Shown: positions 30,409 to 38,608 of the stretch, piece after piece
How positions within the stretch are numbered: position 1 is the stretch's first letter
How the letters are laid out: each line of letters starts with the position of its first letter
From: Phaeovulum veldkampii DSM 11550
GTDB taxonomy: Bacteria; Pseudomonadota; Alphaproteobacteria; Rhodobacterales; Rhodobacteraceae
NCBI RefSeq assembly: GCF_003034995.1
Contig: NZ_PZKF01000014.1
Span: forward strand, 22,797-86,796
Direction: 5' to 3'
DNA length: 64,000 nt
Program-made: the position numbers and the translations under genes
Notes under the pieces: model-generated
The model's database searches: none
Seen by the model: the letters and a program-made list of their open reading frames with translations, nothing else
What the model was told of the DNA's origin: nothing

Positions 30409-30426
30409 TGTAAAGGCAACTGGACA
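30409..30426. promoter_or_regulatory. PpsR/CrtJ operator at the crtI promoter
   Basis: TGTAAAGGCAACTGGACA is an exact TGT-N12-ACA site 17 bp before the crtI ATG. With the site at 30332 it covers both sides of the divergent crtA/crtI promoter region; their centres are 77 bp apart, as in the crtA-crtI region of Rhodobacter, where distant sites act together. Confidence 0.78.
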
Positions 30427-30442
30427 GGTTATCGTAGGAATC

Positions 30443-32029
30443 ATGCAAACAAACACGCCCCCCCGCGCCGCCGTTTCCAACGAAAAATCCGTATCGACCG
30501 CCATCGTCATCGGTGCTGGCATGGGTGGCCTGGCAGCCGCCATGCGGCTGGGCGCCAAGGGCTATCAGGTCACCGTGATCGACCGGCTGGACATGCCCGG
30601 CGGGCGCGGCAGCTCCATTTCCATGGGTGGCCACCGCTTTGATCTGGGGCCGACCATCGTGACCGTGCCGCAGGAATTGCGCGCGCTCTGGGCGCTGTGC
30701 GGGCGCGATTTCGACAAGGATGTGGATCTGCGCGCGATTGACCCGTTCTACGAGATCACCTTCCCCGACGGGTCGAAATTTACCGCCAGCCAATCCACCG
30801 AAAAGATGCGCGCCGAAGTGGCGCGGCTGTCGCCGGGCGATCTGGCGGGCTATGACAAATTCCTGAAAGACAGTGAAAAGCGTTATAGTTTCGGCTTCGA
30901 GAATCTCGGCCGCCGTTCGATGCACGAGCTGTGGGAACTGATCAAGGTGCTGCCCACCTTCGGCATGCTGCGCGCCGACCGCTCGGTGTTTGCTCATGCC
31001 AGATCGCGTGTGAAAGACCCGCGGTTGCAGATGGCGCTGTCGTTCCACCCGCTGTTCATCGGCGGCGACCCGCTGCATGTCACGTCGATGTATATTCTCG
31101 TCAGCTTCCTCGAAAAGGAATACGGCGTGCACTATGCGATGGGCGGCGTGGCGGCGATTGCCAAGGCGATGGCGGGCGTGATCGAATCGCAGGGTGGTCG
31201 GTTTGTGTTCGGTGCCGAGGCGGATGAAATTCTGGTCCGCGGTGGCCGTGCTGCGGGCGTCAAGCTGACTGACGGGCGCGAGATGATGGCCGATATCGTG
31301 GTGTCGAATGCCGATGCCGGCCATACCTATGACCGCCTGCTGCGCAACCATGCCAAGAAACGCTGGACCCCGGCCAAGCTGAAACGCACGCGCTGGTCGA
31401 TGGGGCTGTTCGTCTGGTATTTCGGCACCAAAGGCACCCGCGACATGTGGCAGGACGCAGGCCAGCACACCATCGTTTCGGGGCCGCGCTACGAGGGTCT
31501 GCTGGACGACATCTTCATGAAGGGCAAGCTGGCCGAGGACATGAGCCTTTATGTCCACCGGCCCTCGGTGATCGACCCGTCTTGCGCGCCTGCGGGCGAC
31601 GACACCTTCTACGCGCTGTCGCCGGTGCCGCATCTGGGGCATGACAACGGGGTGAACTGGTCGGAAATGGCCGAAACCTACAAGGCCAGCGTGCTGAAGG
31701 TGCTGGATGAACGGCTGTTGCCGGGGCTGGCCGACCGGCTGACCGACAATCAGGTGGTGTTCACGCCCGAAACCTTCCGTAGCCGCTATCTCAGCCCGGT
31801 GGGGGCCGGCTTCTCGATCGAGCCGCGGATCTTTCAGTCGGCGTGGTTCCGTCCGCACAACATTTCCGAAGAGGTGCCGGGGCTCTATCTTGTCGGTGCG
31901 GGCACCCATCCGGGGGCTGGCGTTCCGGGGGTGATTTCGACCGCGCAGGTCATGGATACGCTGGTGCCGCCCGCGCCGCGCCCGATGCCGCGCGCCGGGG
32001 CAGGGGCTGATCGTCTGGTGGCCGAATGA
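30443..32029 (+). CDS. crtI: CrtI, phytoene desaturase
   Basis: FAD-dependent desaturase (528 residues) converting phytoene to neurosporene (three steps in Rhodobacter). The N-terminal dinucleotide motif VIGAGMGGLAAAMRLGAKG begins near residue 22 and the C-terminal carotenoid-desaturase signature GLYLVGAGTHPGAGVPGVI is near 480. It shares fold and motifs with CrtD in this window. The start is 17 bp downstream of the operator. Its end overlaps crtB as ATGA. Confidence 0.97.
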   Translation: MQTNTPPRAAVSNEKSVSTAIVIGAGMGGLAAAMRLGAKGYQVTVIDRLDMPGGRGSSISMGGHRFDLGPTIVTVPQELRALWALCGRDFDKDVDLRAIDPFYEITFPDGSKFTASQSTEKMRAEVARLSPGDLAGYDKFLKDSEKRYSFGFENLGRRSMHELWELIKVLPTFGMLRADRSVFAHARSRVKDPRLQMALSFHPLFIGGDPLHVTSMYILVSFLEKEYGVHYAMGGVAAIAKAMAGVIESQGGRFVFGAEADEILVRGGRAAGVKLTDGREMMADIVVSNADAGHTYDRLLRNHAKKRWTPAKLKRTRWSMGLFVWYFGTKGTRDMWQDAGQHTIVSGPRYEGLLDDIFMKGKLAEDMSLYVHRPSVIDPSCAPAGDDTFYALSPVPHLGHDNGVNWSEMAETYKASVLKVLDERLLPGLADRLTDNQVVFTPETFRSRYLSPVGAGFSIEPRIFQSAWFRPHNISEEVPGLYLVGAGTHPGAGVPGVISTAQVMDTLVPPAPRPMPRAGAGADRLVAE

Positions 32030-33057
32030 TCGCTGCCGCCGATCTGGAGCATTGCCGCGAGGCGATCCGCACCGGGTCGCTGTCGTTTCATGCGGCCAGC
32101 CGGGTGCTGCCCGACCGGGTGCGCAACCCGGCGCTTGCGCTCTATGCCTTTTGCCGGGTGGCCGATGACGCGGTGGATGACGGCATCGACAAGACATCCG
32201 AGGTTCTGGGCCTGCGCGACCGGCTTGATCTGGTCTATTCGGGCCGCCCGCGCAACGCGCCCGCAGACCGGGCCTTTGCCGCCGTTGTCGAGGAATTTGA
32301 CATGCCGCGCGCCTTGCCTGAGGCGCTGCTGGAAGGGTTTGCCTGGGATGCCGTCGGGCGGCGCTATGACACGCTGTCGGGCGTGTTCGACTATTCCGCC
32401 CGTGTCGCGGCCGCCGTGGGCGTGATGATGTGTGTGCTGATGCGTGTGCGCGACCCCGATGCACTGGCGCGGGCCTGCGATCTGGGCTTGGCGATGCAGT
32501 TGACCAACATCGCCCGCGATGTGGGCGAGGATGCGCGTGCCAACCGCATCTTTTTGCCGCTGGACTGGTTCGCCGAGGCCGGGGTGGACCCTGAGGCGTT
32601 TCTGGCCGACCCCCGCCCCAATCCTGTGATCCGCGACATGACGCGGCGCCTGCTGGGCGTGGCCGAGGGGCTTTATGCCCGGTCCGCCGCCGGTGTGCCC
32701 TCGCTGCCCCTGAGCTGCCGCCCCGGCATCTTTGCCGCAGGCTCGATCTATGCCGGGATCGGCGCTGCGGTTGCGCGCAACAACCATGACAGTGTGACGC
32801 AGCGCGCCTGCACCGGTTCTTCGCGCAAGATGTGGTGGCTGGCTCAGTCCGTGCTGCGCGCGCTGGTTTCGACCGTGACGCCGCAGTCGGCCTTTGTTCA
32901 TGCCCGGCCTGAACCCGAGGTGGCCTTTCTTGTCGATGCGGCCGCGCATCAAAAGACCACCTTCAGCCGGAGTGATGCTCTTCTGGCCGTTTTGGCCCAA
33001 CTCGAGGCGCGCGACCGCGCCCGCTTCAACCGCAGACTGGACGCGCGCCGGGCCTGA
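32026..33057 (+). CDS. crtB: CrtB, phytoene synthase
   Basis: Condenses two geranylgeranyl diphosphates to phytoene. It is 343 residues long. Two Asp-rich motifs are clear: ADDAVDDGID (about 43-52) and NIARDVGEDARANRIFLP (about 162-179). Translation is coupled to crtI through ATGA. A longer-than-minimal C-terminus (ARPEPEVAFLVDAAAHQ onward) is of the Rhodobacter kind. Confidence 0.97.
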   Translation: MIAAADLEHCREAIRTGSLSFHAASRVLPDRVRNPALALYAFCRVADDAVDDGIDKTSEVLGLRDRLDLVYSGRPRNAPADRAFAAVVEEFDMPRALPEALLEGFAWDAVGRRYDTLSGVFDYSARVAAAVGVMMCVLMRVRDPDALARACDLGLAMQLTNIARDVGEDARANRIFLPLDWFAEAGVDPEAFLADPRPNPVIRDMTRRLLGVAEGLYARSAAGVPSLPLSCRPGIFAAGSIYAGIGAAVARNNHDSVTQRACTGSSRKMWWLAQSVLRALVSTVTPQSAFVHARPEPEVAFLVDAAAHQKTTFSRSDALLAVLAQLEARDRARFNRRLDARRA

Positions 33058-33090
33058 TGTCCGCCGCGTCCCAAAGACCGGAGACGCGAG

Positions 33091-33831
33091 ATGGACTTCG
33101 AGACGTTAAAGGCGACGCTGACCGAAACGCTCCAGGCCGACTGGATGCTGTTCTTTACCTTCCTGCTGGCCTGCGGCGCGGCCGCCACGACCGGCGCCGT
33201 GTTCAAGCCCGGCGCGTGGTATGCCAGCCTTGCCAAGCCGTGGTGGACGCCGCCGAACTGGCTGTTTCCGCTGGCATGGTTCACACTGTATATTCTGATG
33301 TCCTTTGCCGCGATGCGGGTTGCGCCGCTGGAAGGTTCGGCTCAGGCGATGGCGCTGTGGTCGGTGCAGATCGCCTTCAACACGCTGTGGACGCCGATTT
33401 TTTTTGGGCTGAAACGGATGTTCGGCGGGCTGATCGTGATCGTGTTCCTGTGGTCGTCGGTTGCGGCCACGGCTTGGACGTTCTGGCAGCTTGACCCGAT
33501 CGCCGGCGGTCTGATGGCGCCCTATGTGCTGTGGGCCACGATCGCGGCTTTGCTGAACCTGTCGGTCTGGATGATGAACCTGACCGGCCCGCGCGGCGAG
33601 AAAGTGGCGATGAAGCGCGCGGCCAAAGCCCGTGCTGCCGAAGAAAAGGCGATCAAGGTGGCCGAACGCGCCCGCGCCGAGGAAGAGAAGGTTCTGGCCC
33701 GCCGCAAGGCCGCGCTGGAGGCCGCCGAAGCCCAGAAAGCGGTCGCCGCCAAAGCCGCCGCCGACAAGGCAGAGGCTGACAAGACCGTTGCCGCCGTCAC
33801 CGACAAGCCGCAGGGCGCCCCCGCGGAATGA
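33091..33831 (+). CDS. tspO: TspO/MBR family protein with charged C-terminal extension
   Basis: Five-helix outer-membrane porphyrin/cholesterol-binding protein. In R. sphaeroides TspO lowers photosynthesis gene expression under oxygen, probably by exporting tetrapyrrole intermediates. Family motifs are KPWWTPPNWLFPLAW (49-63) and FNTLWTPIFFGLKRM (96-110). The core ends near residue 169. It is followed by about 77 residues made almost only of Ala, Lys, Glu, Arg and Gln, predicted to be one long charged helix, making 246 residues against about 158 in R. sphaeroides. The gene follows crtB by 33 bp with a GGAGACGCGAG ribosome site. Confidence 0.92.
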   Translation: MDFETLKATLTETLQADWMLFFTFLLACGAAATTGAVFKPGAWYASLAKPWWTPPNWLFPLAWFTLYILMSFAAMRVAPLEGSAQAMALWSVQIAFNTLWTPIFFGLKRMFGGLIVIVFLWSSVAATAWTFWQLDPIAGGLMAPYVLWATIAALLNLSVWMMNLTGPRGEKVAMKRAAKARAAEEKAIKVAERARAEEEKVLARRKAALEAAEAQKAVAAKAAADKAEADKTVAAVTDKPQGAPAE

Positions 33832-33837
33832 CAAAAC

Positions 33838-33871
33838 GGCCCGGACGGTTCTGTCTGAAACCGTCCGGGCC
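33838..33871. terminator. Shared hairpin between convergent tspO and crtC
   Basis: A perfect 13-bp stem (GGCCCGGACGGTT / AACCGTCCGGGCC) with an 8-nt loop lies 6 bp after the tspO stop and 26 bp from the crtC stop. There is no long T-tract on either side, but the position suits a bidirectional transcript end. Confidence 0.75.
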
Positions 33872-33897
33872 ACGCCCTGCCTTCAGGTCCGGGCCGG

Positions 33898-34773
33898 TCA
33901 GTCGCAGAAGGTCCAGCCCGCCCGACGCGGCACCCGCACCGCGATCATCGGCTTGATCAGGGCCGAACCGTAGCGGCGCAGGTCCAGCGCCTCATGCACG
34001 CCGACGCTGCGCTGCCCGCCGATCTGCGTTTCCACCAGCGAGCGCGAATAGAACGGCGCATCCAGCATCGCCATCACCTGCCGCGGCTGAAACCCGGCAT
34101 CGGCGCGGGTGTCGCGTTTCACCGCCCAGGCGGTGCGGGCGAAATGGGTCTGTGGCGGCAGATCCTCGATCAGCGCCACCTCACCCGTCTTGCTGACATT
34201 GATCCCGAAACCGAAGGTCGATCCATCGGTGCGCACACCGTCATAGAAGCAGGCTGCCCCCTCGGCGGTGGGAAACCGGCCCCAGGTCCAGAAGCGGAAA
34301 TCGTCTTCCAGCGCGGCAAGGCCAAAGTTGGCGTCGAAATAGCCGTGTCCTTTCCAGCGGTGGCCCTGGGTCAGGTCAACCTCGATATCGGCGGTGGGGG
34401 CGAAGGGGCGCCAGATGTGGCTGCCATCCGGCGTCAGTGCCACCTCTACATTGGTGACAGCCGAGGGCGTCAGCGTGATTGTGCCGCGCACCCGCGATAC
34501 CTTGGGCAGTGCCGAAATTTCTTCGACCTCGACGATCAGTTGCCGCCCCGTCCAGTGCATCCGGCTGGGGCCGACCTGAAGGGTGTCGGGCGACTGGCGC
34601 AGCGCGCTGCGGCCCCGGTCGGTCATCGTAAAACGGCCGCCGGGGCCGTAGGTCACCACGTTGATGCAGCAGTGATCCTCGGGGTCTTTGCGGCCAGACC
34701 AGCGATACCACGGCGAAAACACCGAGCCGATGAAACCGATCACCGAAACCGCCTTGTCGCCTTCATCCGACAC
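33898..34773 (-). CDS. crtC: CrtC, acyclic carotenoid 1,2-hydratase, start uncertain
   Basis: Adds water to the C1,2 double bond of neurosporene-type carotenoids (hydroxyneurosporene synthase). Typical segments: VIGFIGSVFSPWYRWSGRKDP, DPEDHCCINVVTYG, and GHGYFDANFGLAALEDDFRFW-like text. No ATG is available. A GTG at 34743 would give 281 residues, the length I recall for Rhodobacter CrtC; a GTG at 34773 (used here) adds ten. Yet family-like sequence (VPPNGYAWWYLDG) extends up to about 34812, right at the crtD stop, without any standard start codon. Partner of crtD in one operon. Confidence 0.9.
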   Translation of the reverse strand: MSDEGDKAVSVIGFIGSVFSPWYRWSGRKDPEDHCCINVVTYGPGGRFTMTDRGRSALRQSPDTLQVGPSRMHWTGRQLIVEVEEISALPKVSRVRGTITLTPSAVTNVEVALTPDGSHIWRPFAPTADIEVDLTQGHRWKGHGYFDANFGLAALEDDFRFWTWGRFPTAEGAACFYDGVRTDGSTFGFGINVSKTGEVALIEDLPPQTHFARTAWAVKRDTRADAGFQPRQVMAMLDAPFYSRSLVETQIGGQRSVGVHEALDLRRYGSALIKPMIAVRVPRRAGWTFCD

Positions 34774-34814
34774 GCCATCCAGATACCACCAGGCATAGCC
34801 GTTCGGCGGAACCT

Positions 34815-36311
34815 CTAGATTGAAGCAAGGTCTTTCAGAATCGCCTCGGCCGCGTGCCTGCCGGAGAGCGTGGCCATCGGCACGCCCGCCCCCGGATGTG
34901 CCCCGCCCCCCGCCAGATATAGCCCCGCCACCTTGCTGCGCGCCCTTGGCCGCGCCATCGAGGCCAGCAGGCCATGCGGGCTCCGCCCGTAGAGGGAACC
35001 TTGTGAGGCCGGGAATATCTGCGCGAATTCCGCGGGCGCCGTCACGGCTGTCGTGTCCGGCCTCGGGCTGAACGTCAGGCCGAAGCGTTCCAGCCGGTCG
35101 AAGGTTTGTGTCAGGCATCGCTCTTTCTCATTCTCGGCCATGGCCGTCATCGGGGGCGCATTCATGATGATCTCGAACCGCTCCAGCCCGACAGGGGGCA
35201 CGAGGTCGCGGCGATCCTGCGCGCAGATGTAGAGCGTGGGGTCATCGGGGGGAAGGCCACGCTGAACGGGAAGAAACTCGCGTTCCGGATCGGCGCAAAA
35301 GAACAGGTTGTGATGCACCATCTCGGGGCCTTTCGGCTCGGCGGCAAAGGCCCAGACCCAGGCCGCCAGGCTGCGCGGCTCGACCGCGCTGCGCGCAACG
35401 GCGCCGCGCGTGGCCTCGCCCAGCAGGCCGGTATAAAGCGCCGCGGGATCGCCGTTGAACACCACCAGATCGGCCGCGACATGTTCGCCGCTGGCCAGCT
35501 CTGCCCCCGTCACGCGGCCCGCCTTTGTGACGATCCGCGCCACCGGCGCGTTGTAGCGAATGGCGCCGCCCCTGGCCTCGATCAGCCGGGCGATGGTGGC
35601 CGCCAGCCGGTGCATTCCCCCGTCAACGGCCCAGACGCCCGCCGCCTCGGCCCGCCAGACCAGCGTCAGCACCGCTGGCGACAGATAGGGGGTGCCGCCG
35701 ACATAGGTTGCATAGCGACCGAAAAGTTGGCGCAGCCGCGCATCGTCAAAGATCGCCTTGGCCGCGCGCGCCAGCGTGACGCCCGGCATCAGCAGCGGCC
35801 ATACCTTGGGCCGCACCGCCGCAGCGCGCAGGATCGCCAGCGTTTCAGGCTCGCCCGCGCGCATCATGGGCAGGTCGAACGCCTCGAACAGCTGCCGCGA
35901 CAGCGCGTCGAAGCGGCGGAAATCGGCCTCGGCCCGCGCGCCGCCAAAGCTGCGGATCGCGGCGGCGTTCGTCTCGGTATCGGTGGTCAGGTCGAGCGTG
36001 GACCCGTCGGGCCACCAGTGCCGCGCCAGAACCGCCTGCGGGATCAGCCGCAGGTGATCGTCCAGCCGTTCACCCGCGGCGGCAAAGAGATCGTCGAACA
36101 CATCGCGCAGCGTCAGCACAGTGGGCCCGGCATCGACCGGCCCCGCGACGCTGTCGAAGGTGCGCATCTTGCCGCCCGGCGCGGCCCGCGCCTCCAGCAC
36201 TGTCACCGCATGACCTGCACAAGCCAGCCGCAGGGCTGCGGCAAGACCGCCCATGCCCGCGCCGATGACCATGATTTTCTTGCCCGAAGGCGTGTTGACT
36301 GTCTTGTTCAT
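34815..36311 (-). CDS. crtD: CrtD, methoxyneurosporene/hydroxycarotenoid 3,4-desaturase
   Basis: FAD-dependent desaturase (498 residues) introducing the C3,4 double bond in the spheroidene pathway. N-terminal motif KIMVIGAGMGGLAAALRLACAG at about 12-33, C-terminal KVAGLYLAGGGAHPGAGVPMA. The ATG at 36311 is preferred; the frame upstream to 36341 approaches the operator. Same family as crtI. First gene of crtD-crtC, divergent from crtE. Confidence 0.96.
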   Translation of the reverse strand: MNKTVNTPSGKKIMVIGAGMGGLAAALRLACAGHAVTVLEARAAPGGKMRTFDSVAGPVDAGPTVLTLRDVFDDLFAAAGERLDDHLRLIPQAVLARHWWPDGSTLDLTTDTETNAAAIRSFGGARAEADFRRFDALSRQLFEAFDLPMMRAGEPETLAILRAAAVRPKVWPLLMPGVTLARAAKAIFDDARLRQLFGRYATYVGGTPYLSPAVLTLVWRAEAAGVWAVDGGMHRLAATIARLIEARGGAIRYNAPVARIVTKAGRVTGAELASGEHVAADLVVFNGDPAALYTGLLGEATRGAVARSAVEPRSLAAWVWAFAAEPKGPEMVHHNLFFCADPEREFLPVQRGLPPDDPTLYICAQDRRDLVPPVGLERFEIIMNAPPMTAMAENEKERCLTQTFDRLERFGLTFSPRPDTTAVTAPAEFAQIFPASQGSLYGRSPHGLLASMARPRARSKVAGLYLAGGGAHPGAGVPMATLSGRHAAEAILKDLASI

Positions 36312-36342
36312 GTCGCGGGATTGTTGACTCGGCGGGGGCAAC

Positions 36343-36360
36343 TGTCCAGTATGATTTACA
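36343..36360. promoter_or_regulatory. PpsR/CrtJ operator, crtD/crtE region, site 1
   Basis: TGTCCAGTATGATTTACA fits TGT-N12-ACA exactly, 31 bp from the crtD ATG. Confidence 0.8.
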
Positions 36361-36367
36361 GTTCAGG

Positions 36368-36385
36368 TGTAACCCTGGCGTTACA
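36368..36385. promoter_or_regulatory. PpsR/CrtJ operator, crtD/crtE region, site 2
   Basis: TGTAACCCTGGCGTTACA, an exact and strongly palindromic site, 7 bp from site 1. The tandem pair covers the short divergent promoter region of crtD and crtE. Confidence 0.82.
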
Positions 36386-36420
36386 CTGTTTCCGCAGAAA
36401 ATCCCGTGAAAGGGGCGGCT

Positions 36421-37317
36421 ATGGCACTGGAAACTCGGATCGAAGCGGCGATTGCGGAAGCCATCGCCATGGGGCAGGGCGGCGATTGCGCCGGGGGGTG
36501 CGTCGCTCCGCCGCGGCTTGCATCGGCTCTGCATTACGCGGTCACGCCCGGTGGCGCGCGGATTCGCCCCACGATCCTGCTGAGCGTGGCGATGGCCTGC
36601 GGCGACGACAGGCCGGTGCTGTCGAATGCCGCCGCCGCCGCGCTGGAGCTGATCCATTGCGCCAGTCTGGTGCATGACGATCTGCCCAGCTTTGACGATG
36701 CCGACACTCGCCGCGGCAAGCCCACGGTGCATCTGGCCTATAACGAACCGCTGGCCGTGCTGGCAGGCGACAGCCTGATCGTGCTGGCCTTCGACGTGCT
36801 GGCCAAGGCCGCCGAGCAAGACCCGCGGCGCGGGCTGGCGCTGATCCGCTCGCTGGCCTGCCGCACCGGCATGCCGATGGGCATTTGCGCCGGGCAGGGC
36901 TGGGAAAGCGAGGCCGAGGTCAACCTGTCGGCCTATCATCAGGCGAAAACGGGCGCGCTGTTCATTGCGGCCACGCAGATGGGCGCGATTGCCGCCGGGC
37001 AGGAGCCCGAGCCGTGGACGGAACTCGGCGCCCGTATCGGCGAGGCGTTCCAGGTCGCCGACGACCTGCGCGACGCGCTTTATGATGCCGACACGCTGGG
37101 CAAACCCGCGGGCCAGGATGAGGCGCACGCCCGCCCCTCGGCTGTTACCGAATTTGGCGTGCAGGGGGCGATCCGGCACCTGCGCGATATTCTGTCGGGC
37201 GCGATTGCCTCGATCCCGTCTTGCCCCGGCGAGGCGATGCTGGCCGAAATGGTGCGCCGCACCGCCGAGCGTATGACACCGGTTGCGCCCTCGACCTCGT
37301 CGAAGGTCGCGGGCTGA
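36421..37317 (+). CDS. crtE: CrtE, geranylgeranyl diphosphate synthase
   Basis: Trans-prenyltransferase (298 residues) making GGPP for carotenoids and the bacteriochlorophyll tail. First Asp-rich motif HDDLPSFDDADTRRGKPT (about 86-103); second motif QVADDLRDALYD (about 210-221). The ATG at 36421 has AAGGGG 7-12 nt upstream; an in-frame GTG at 36406 is less likely. crtF begins one base after its stop. Confidence 0.96.
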   Translation: MALETRIEAAIAEAIAMGQGGDCAGGCVAPPRLASALHYAVTPGGARIRPTILLSVAMACGDDRPVLSNAAAAALELIHCASLVHDDLPSFDDADTRRGKPTVHLAYNEPLAVLAGDSLIVLAFDVLAKAAEQDPRRGLALIRSLACRTGMPMGICAGQGWESEAEVNLSAYHQAKTGALFIAATQMGAIAAGQEPEPWTELGARIGEAFQVADDLRDALYDADTLGKPAGQDEAHARPSAVTEFGVQGAIRHLRDILSGAIASIPSCPGEAMLAEMVRRTAERMTPVAPSTSSKVAG

Positions 37318-37318
37318 G

Positions 37319-38461
37319 ATGACCGACAGCGCCGCGCCCGCAGTCGCGCCGACCCTTAGGGGGCGGCTGAACCGGCTGATCGGTTCGCCCCGGTTTCAGG
37401 CCCTGATCGCCCGGACGCCGGGCTTGCGTCGGATCAGCCGATCCGAAGGCGTTGCGATGTTCGATCTGATTTCGGGTTTCGTGCAAAGCCAGTCCTTGCT
37501 CGCGCTGGTCGAGTTGCGGGTGCTGCACCGGCTGGTCGATACCCCGGCCGCCCCTGCCGCGCTGGCCGCCGATTGCGGGCTGACCGAACGCCGGATGGCG
37601 ATTCTGTTGCAGGCGGGCGCCGCGCTGGGGCTGTTGAAGCGTCAACGCGACGGGCGCTTTGCGCTGGCGCAACGCGGCGCGGCCTTTCTCGGCGTGCCGG
37701 GGCTGGAGGCGATGGTGCGCCACCACGCGGTTCTGTACAAGGATCTGGCCGATCCGGTCGCCTTTCTGAAGGGTGAAACAGACCCTGGGCTGGCCCAATT
37801 CTGGCCCTATGTCTTTGGCGCGGCGGGCGCAGCCGACCCTGAGGTGGTCGCGACATACTCCAACCTTATGGCCGACAGTCAGGCGCTGGTCGCCGCCGAC
37901 ACGCTGGCGCAAGTCGATTTCCGCGGCATCACGCATCTGATGGATGTGGGCGGCGGCACCGGGGCGTTTCTGGCCGCGGTGGGGCAGGCGCATCCGGCGA
38001 TCCGGCTTAGCCTGTTCGATCTGCCGGTGGTGGTTGAAGGCGCCACTGCGCGCTTTGCCGCGGCGGGGCTGTCGGATCGGGCGACGATTCACCCGGGCAG
38101 TTTCCGCGATGATGATCTGCCGCGGGGTGCCGATGCGATCAGCCTTGTGCGGGTGCTGTTTGATCATTCCGACGAAACGGTTGCGGCGCTGCTGAAGCGG
38201 GTTTTTGCCGCACTGCCGCCGGGTGGTCGCGTCATCGTGTCCGAGACGATGTCTGGCGGTGCGCATCCCGACCGCACAACCGATGTTTATTTTGCCTTTT
38301 ACACCGCTGCCATGCGCACCGGACGGGTGCGCTCGGCTGACGAAATCGCGGCGCTTCTGGCGGCGGCCGGGTTTGAAAACGTCCGCGCCCGTTGGGGCTA
38401 TCGGCCCTTCATCGCCAGCTTTGTGACCGCCCGCAAGCCGGGCATGCAGGCCGCGGCGTGA
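37319..38461 (+). CDS. crtF: CrtF, hydroxyneurosporene O-methyltransferase
   Basis: SAM-dependent methyltransferase (380 residues) giving the 1-methoxy group of spheroidene. It has an N-terminal dimerisation part with winged-helix text (LAADCGLTERRMAILLQAGAALGLL near 82) and a Rossmann SAM site MDVGGGTGAFLAAVGQAHP near 208. The start at 37319 follows the crtE stop by one base. Its end is followed by the bchC operator region. In relatives crtEF transcripts read on into bchCXYZ and puf. Confidence 0.96.
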   Translation: MTDSAAPAVAPTLRGRLNRLIGSPRFQALIARTPGLRRISRSEGVAMFDLISGFVQSQSLLALVELRVLHRLVDTPAAPAALAADCGLTERRMAILLQAGAALGLLKRQRDGRFALAQRGAAFLGVPGLEAMVRHHAVLYKDLADPVAFLKGETDPGLAQFWPYVFGAAGAADPEVVATYSNLMADSQALVAADTLAQVDFRGITHLMDVGGGTGAFLAAVGQAHPAIRLSLFDLPVVVEGATARFAAAGLSDRATIHPGSFRDDDLPRGADAISLVRVLFDHSDETVAALLKRVFAALPPGGRVIVSETMSGGAHPDRTTDVYFAFYTAAMRTGRVRSADEIAALLAAAGFENVRARWGYRPFIASFVTARKPGMQAAA

Positions 38462-38491
38462 TCTGGCGCGACAGCATGGCATCTGCAGACA

Positions 38492-38509
38492 TGTCTATTT
38501 TGATTGACA
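38492..38509. promoter_or_regulatory. PpsR/CrtJ operator at bchC, -35 site
   Basis: TGTCTATTTTGATTGACA fits TGT-N12-ACA exactly and ends in a consensus TTGACA -35 at 38504-38509. Confidence 0.85.
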
Positions 38510-38517
38510 GTCGGGTC

Positions 38518-38535
38518 TGTAAGTTTAATGTTACA
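38518..38535. promoter_or_regulatory. PpsR/CrtJ operator at bchC, -10 site
   Basis: TGTAAGTTTAATGTTACA fits TGT-N12-ACA exactly, 8 bp from the preceding site. It contains TAATGT (38526-38531), a -10 candidate 16 bp from the -35. Two palindromes over -35 and -10 match the described bchC arrangement of R. capsulatus. Confidence 0.87.
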
Positions 38536-38608
38536 CATGTCGCCGGAAGGGTCGGATCGAGTCCCTGTCGGAATCGGGCACAGCCCCCGCAAAGCTGAGG
38601 AGAGCGTC

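Noticed and set aside
30308..32464. 718-codon open frame antisense to crtI/crtB
   Set aside because: Spans the crtI promoter and has no family resemblance.
33057..33494. Open frame starting in TGATG overlap with the crtB stop
   Set aside because: Out of phase with tspO and running far into it; not a bridge and no protein features.
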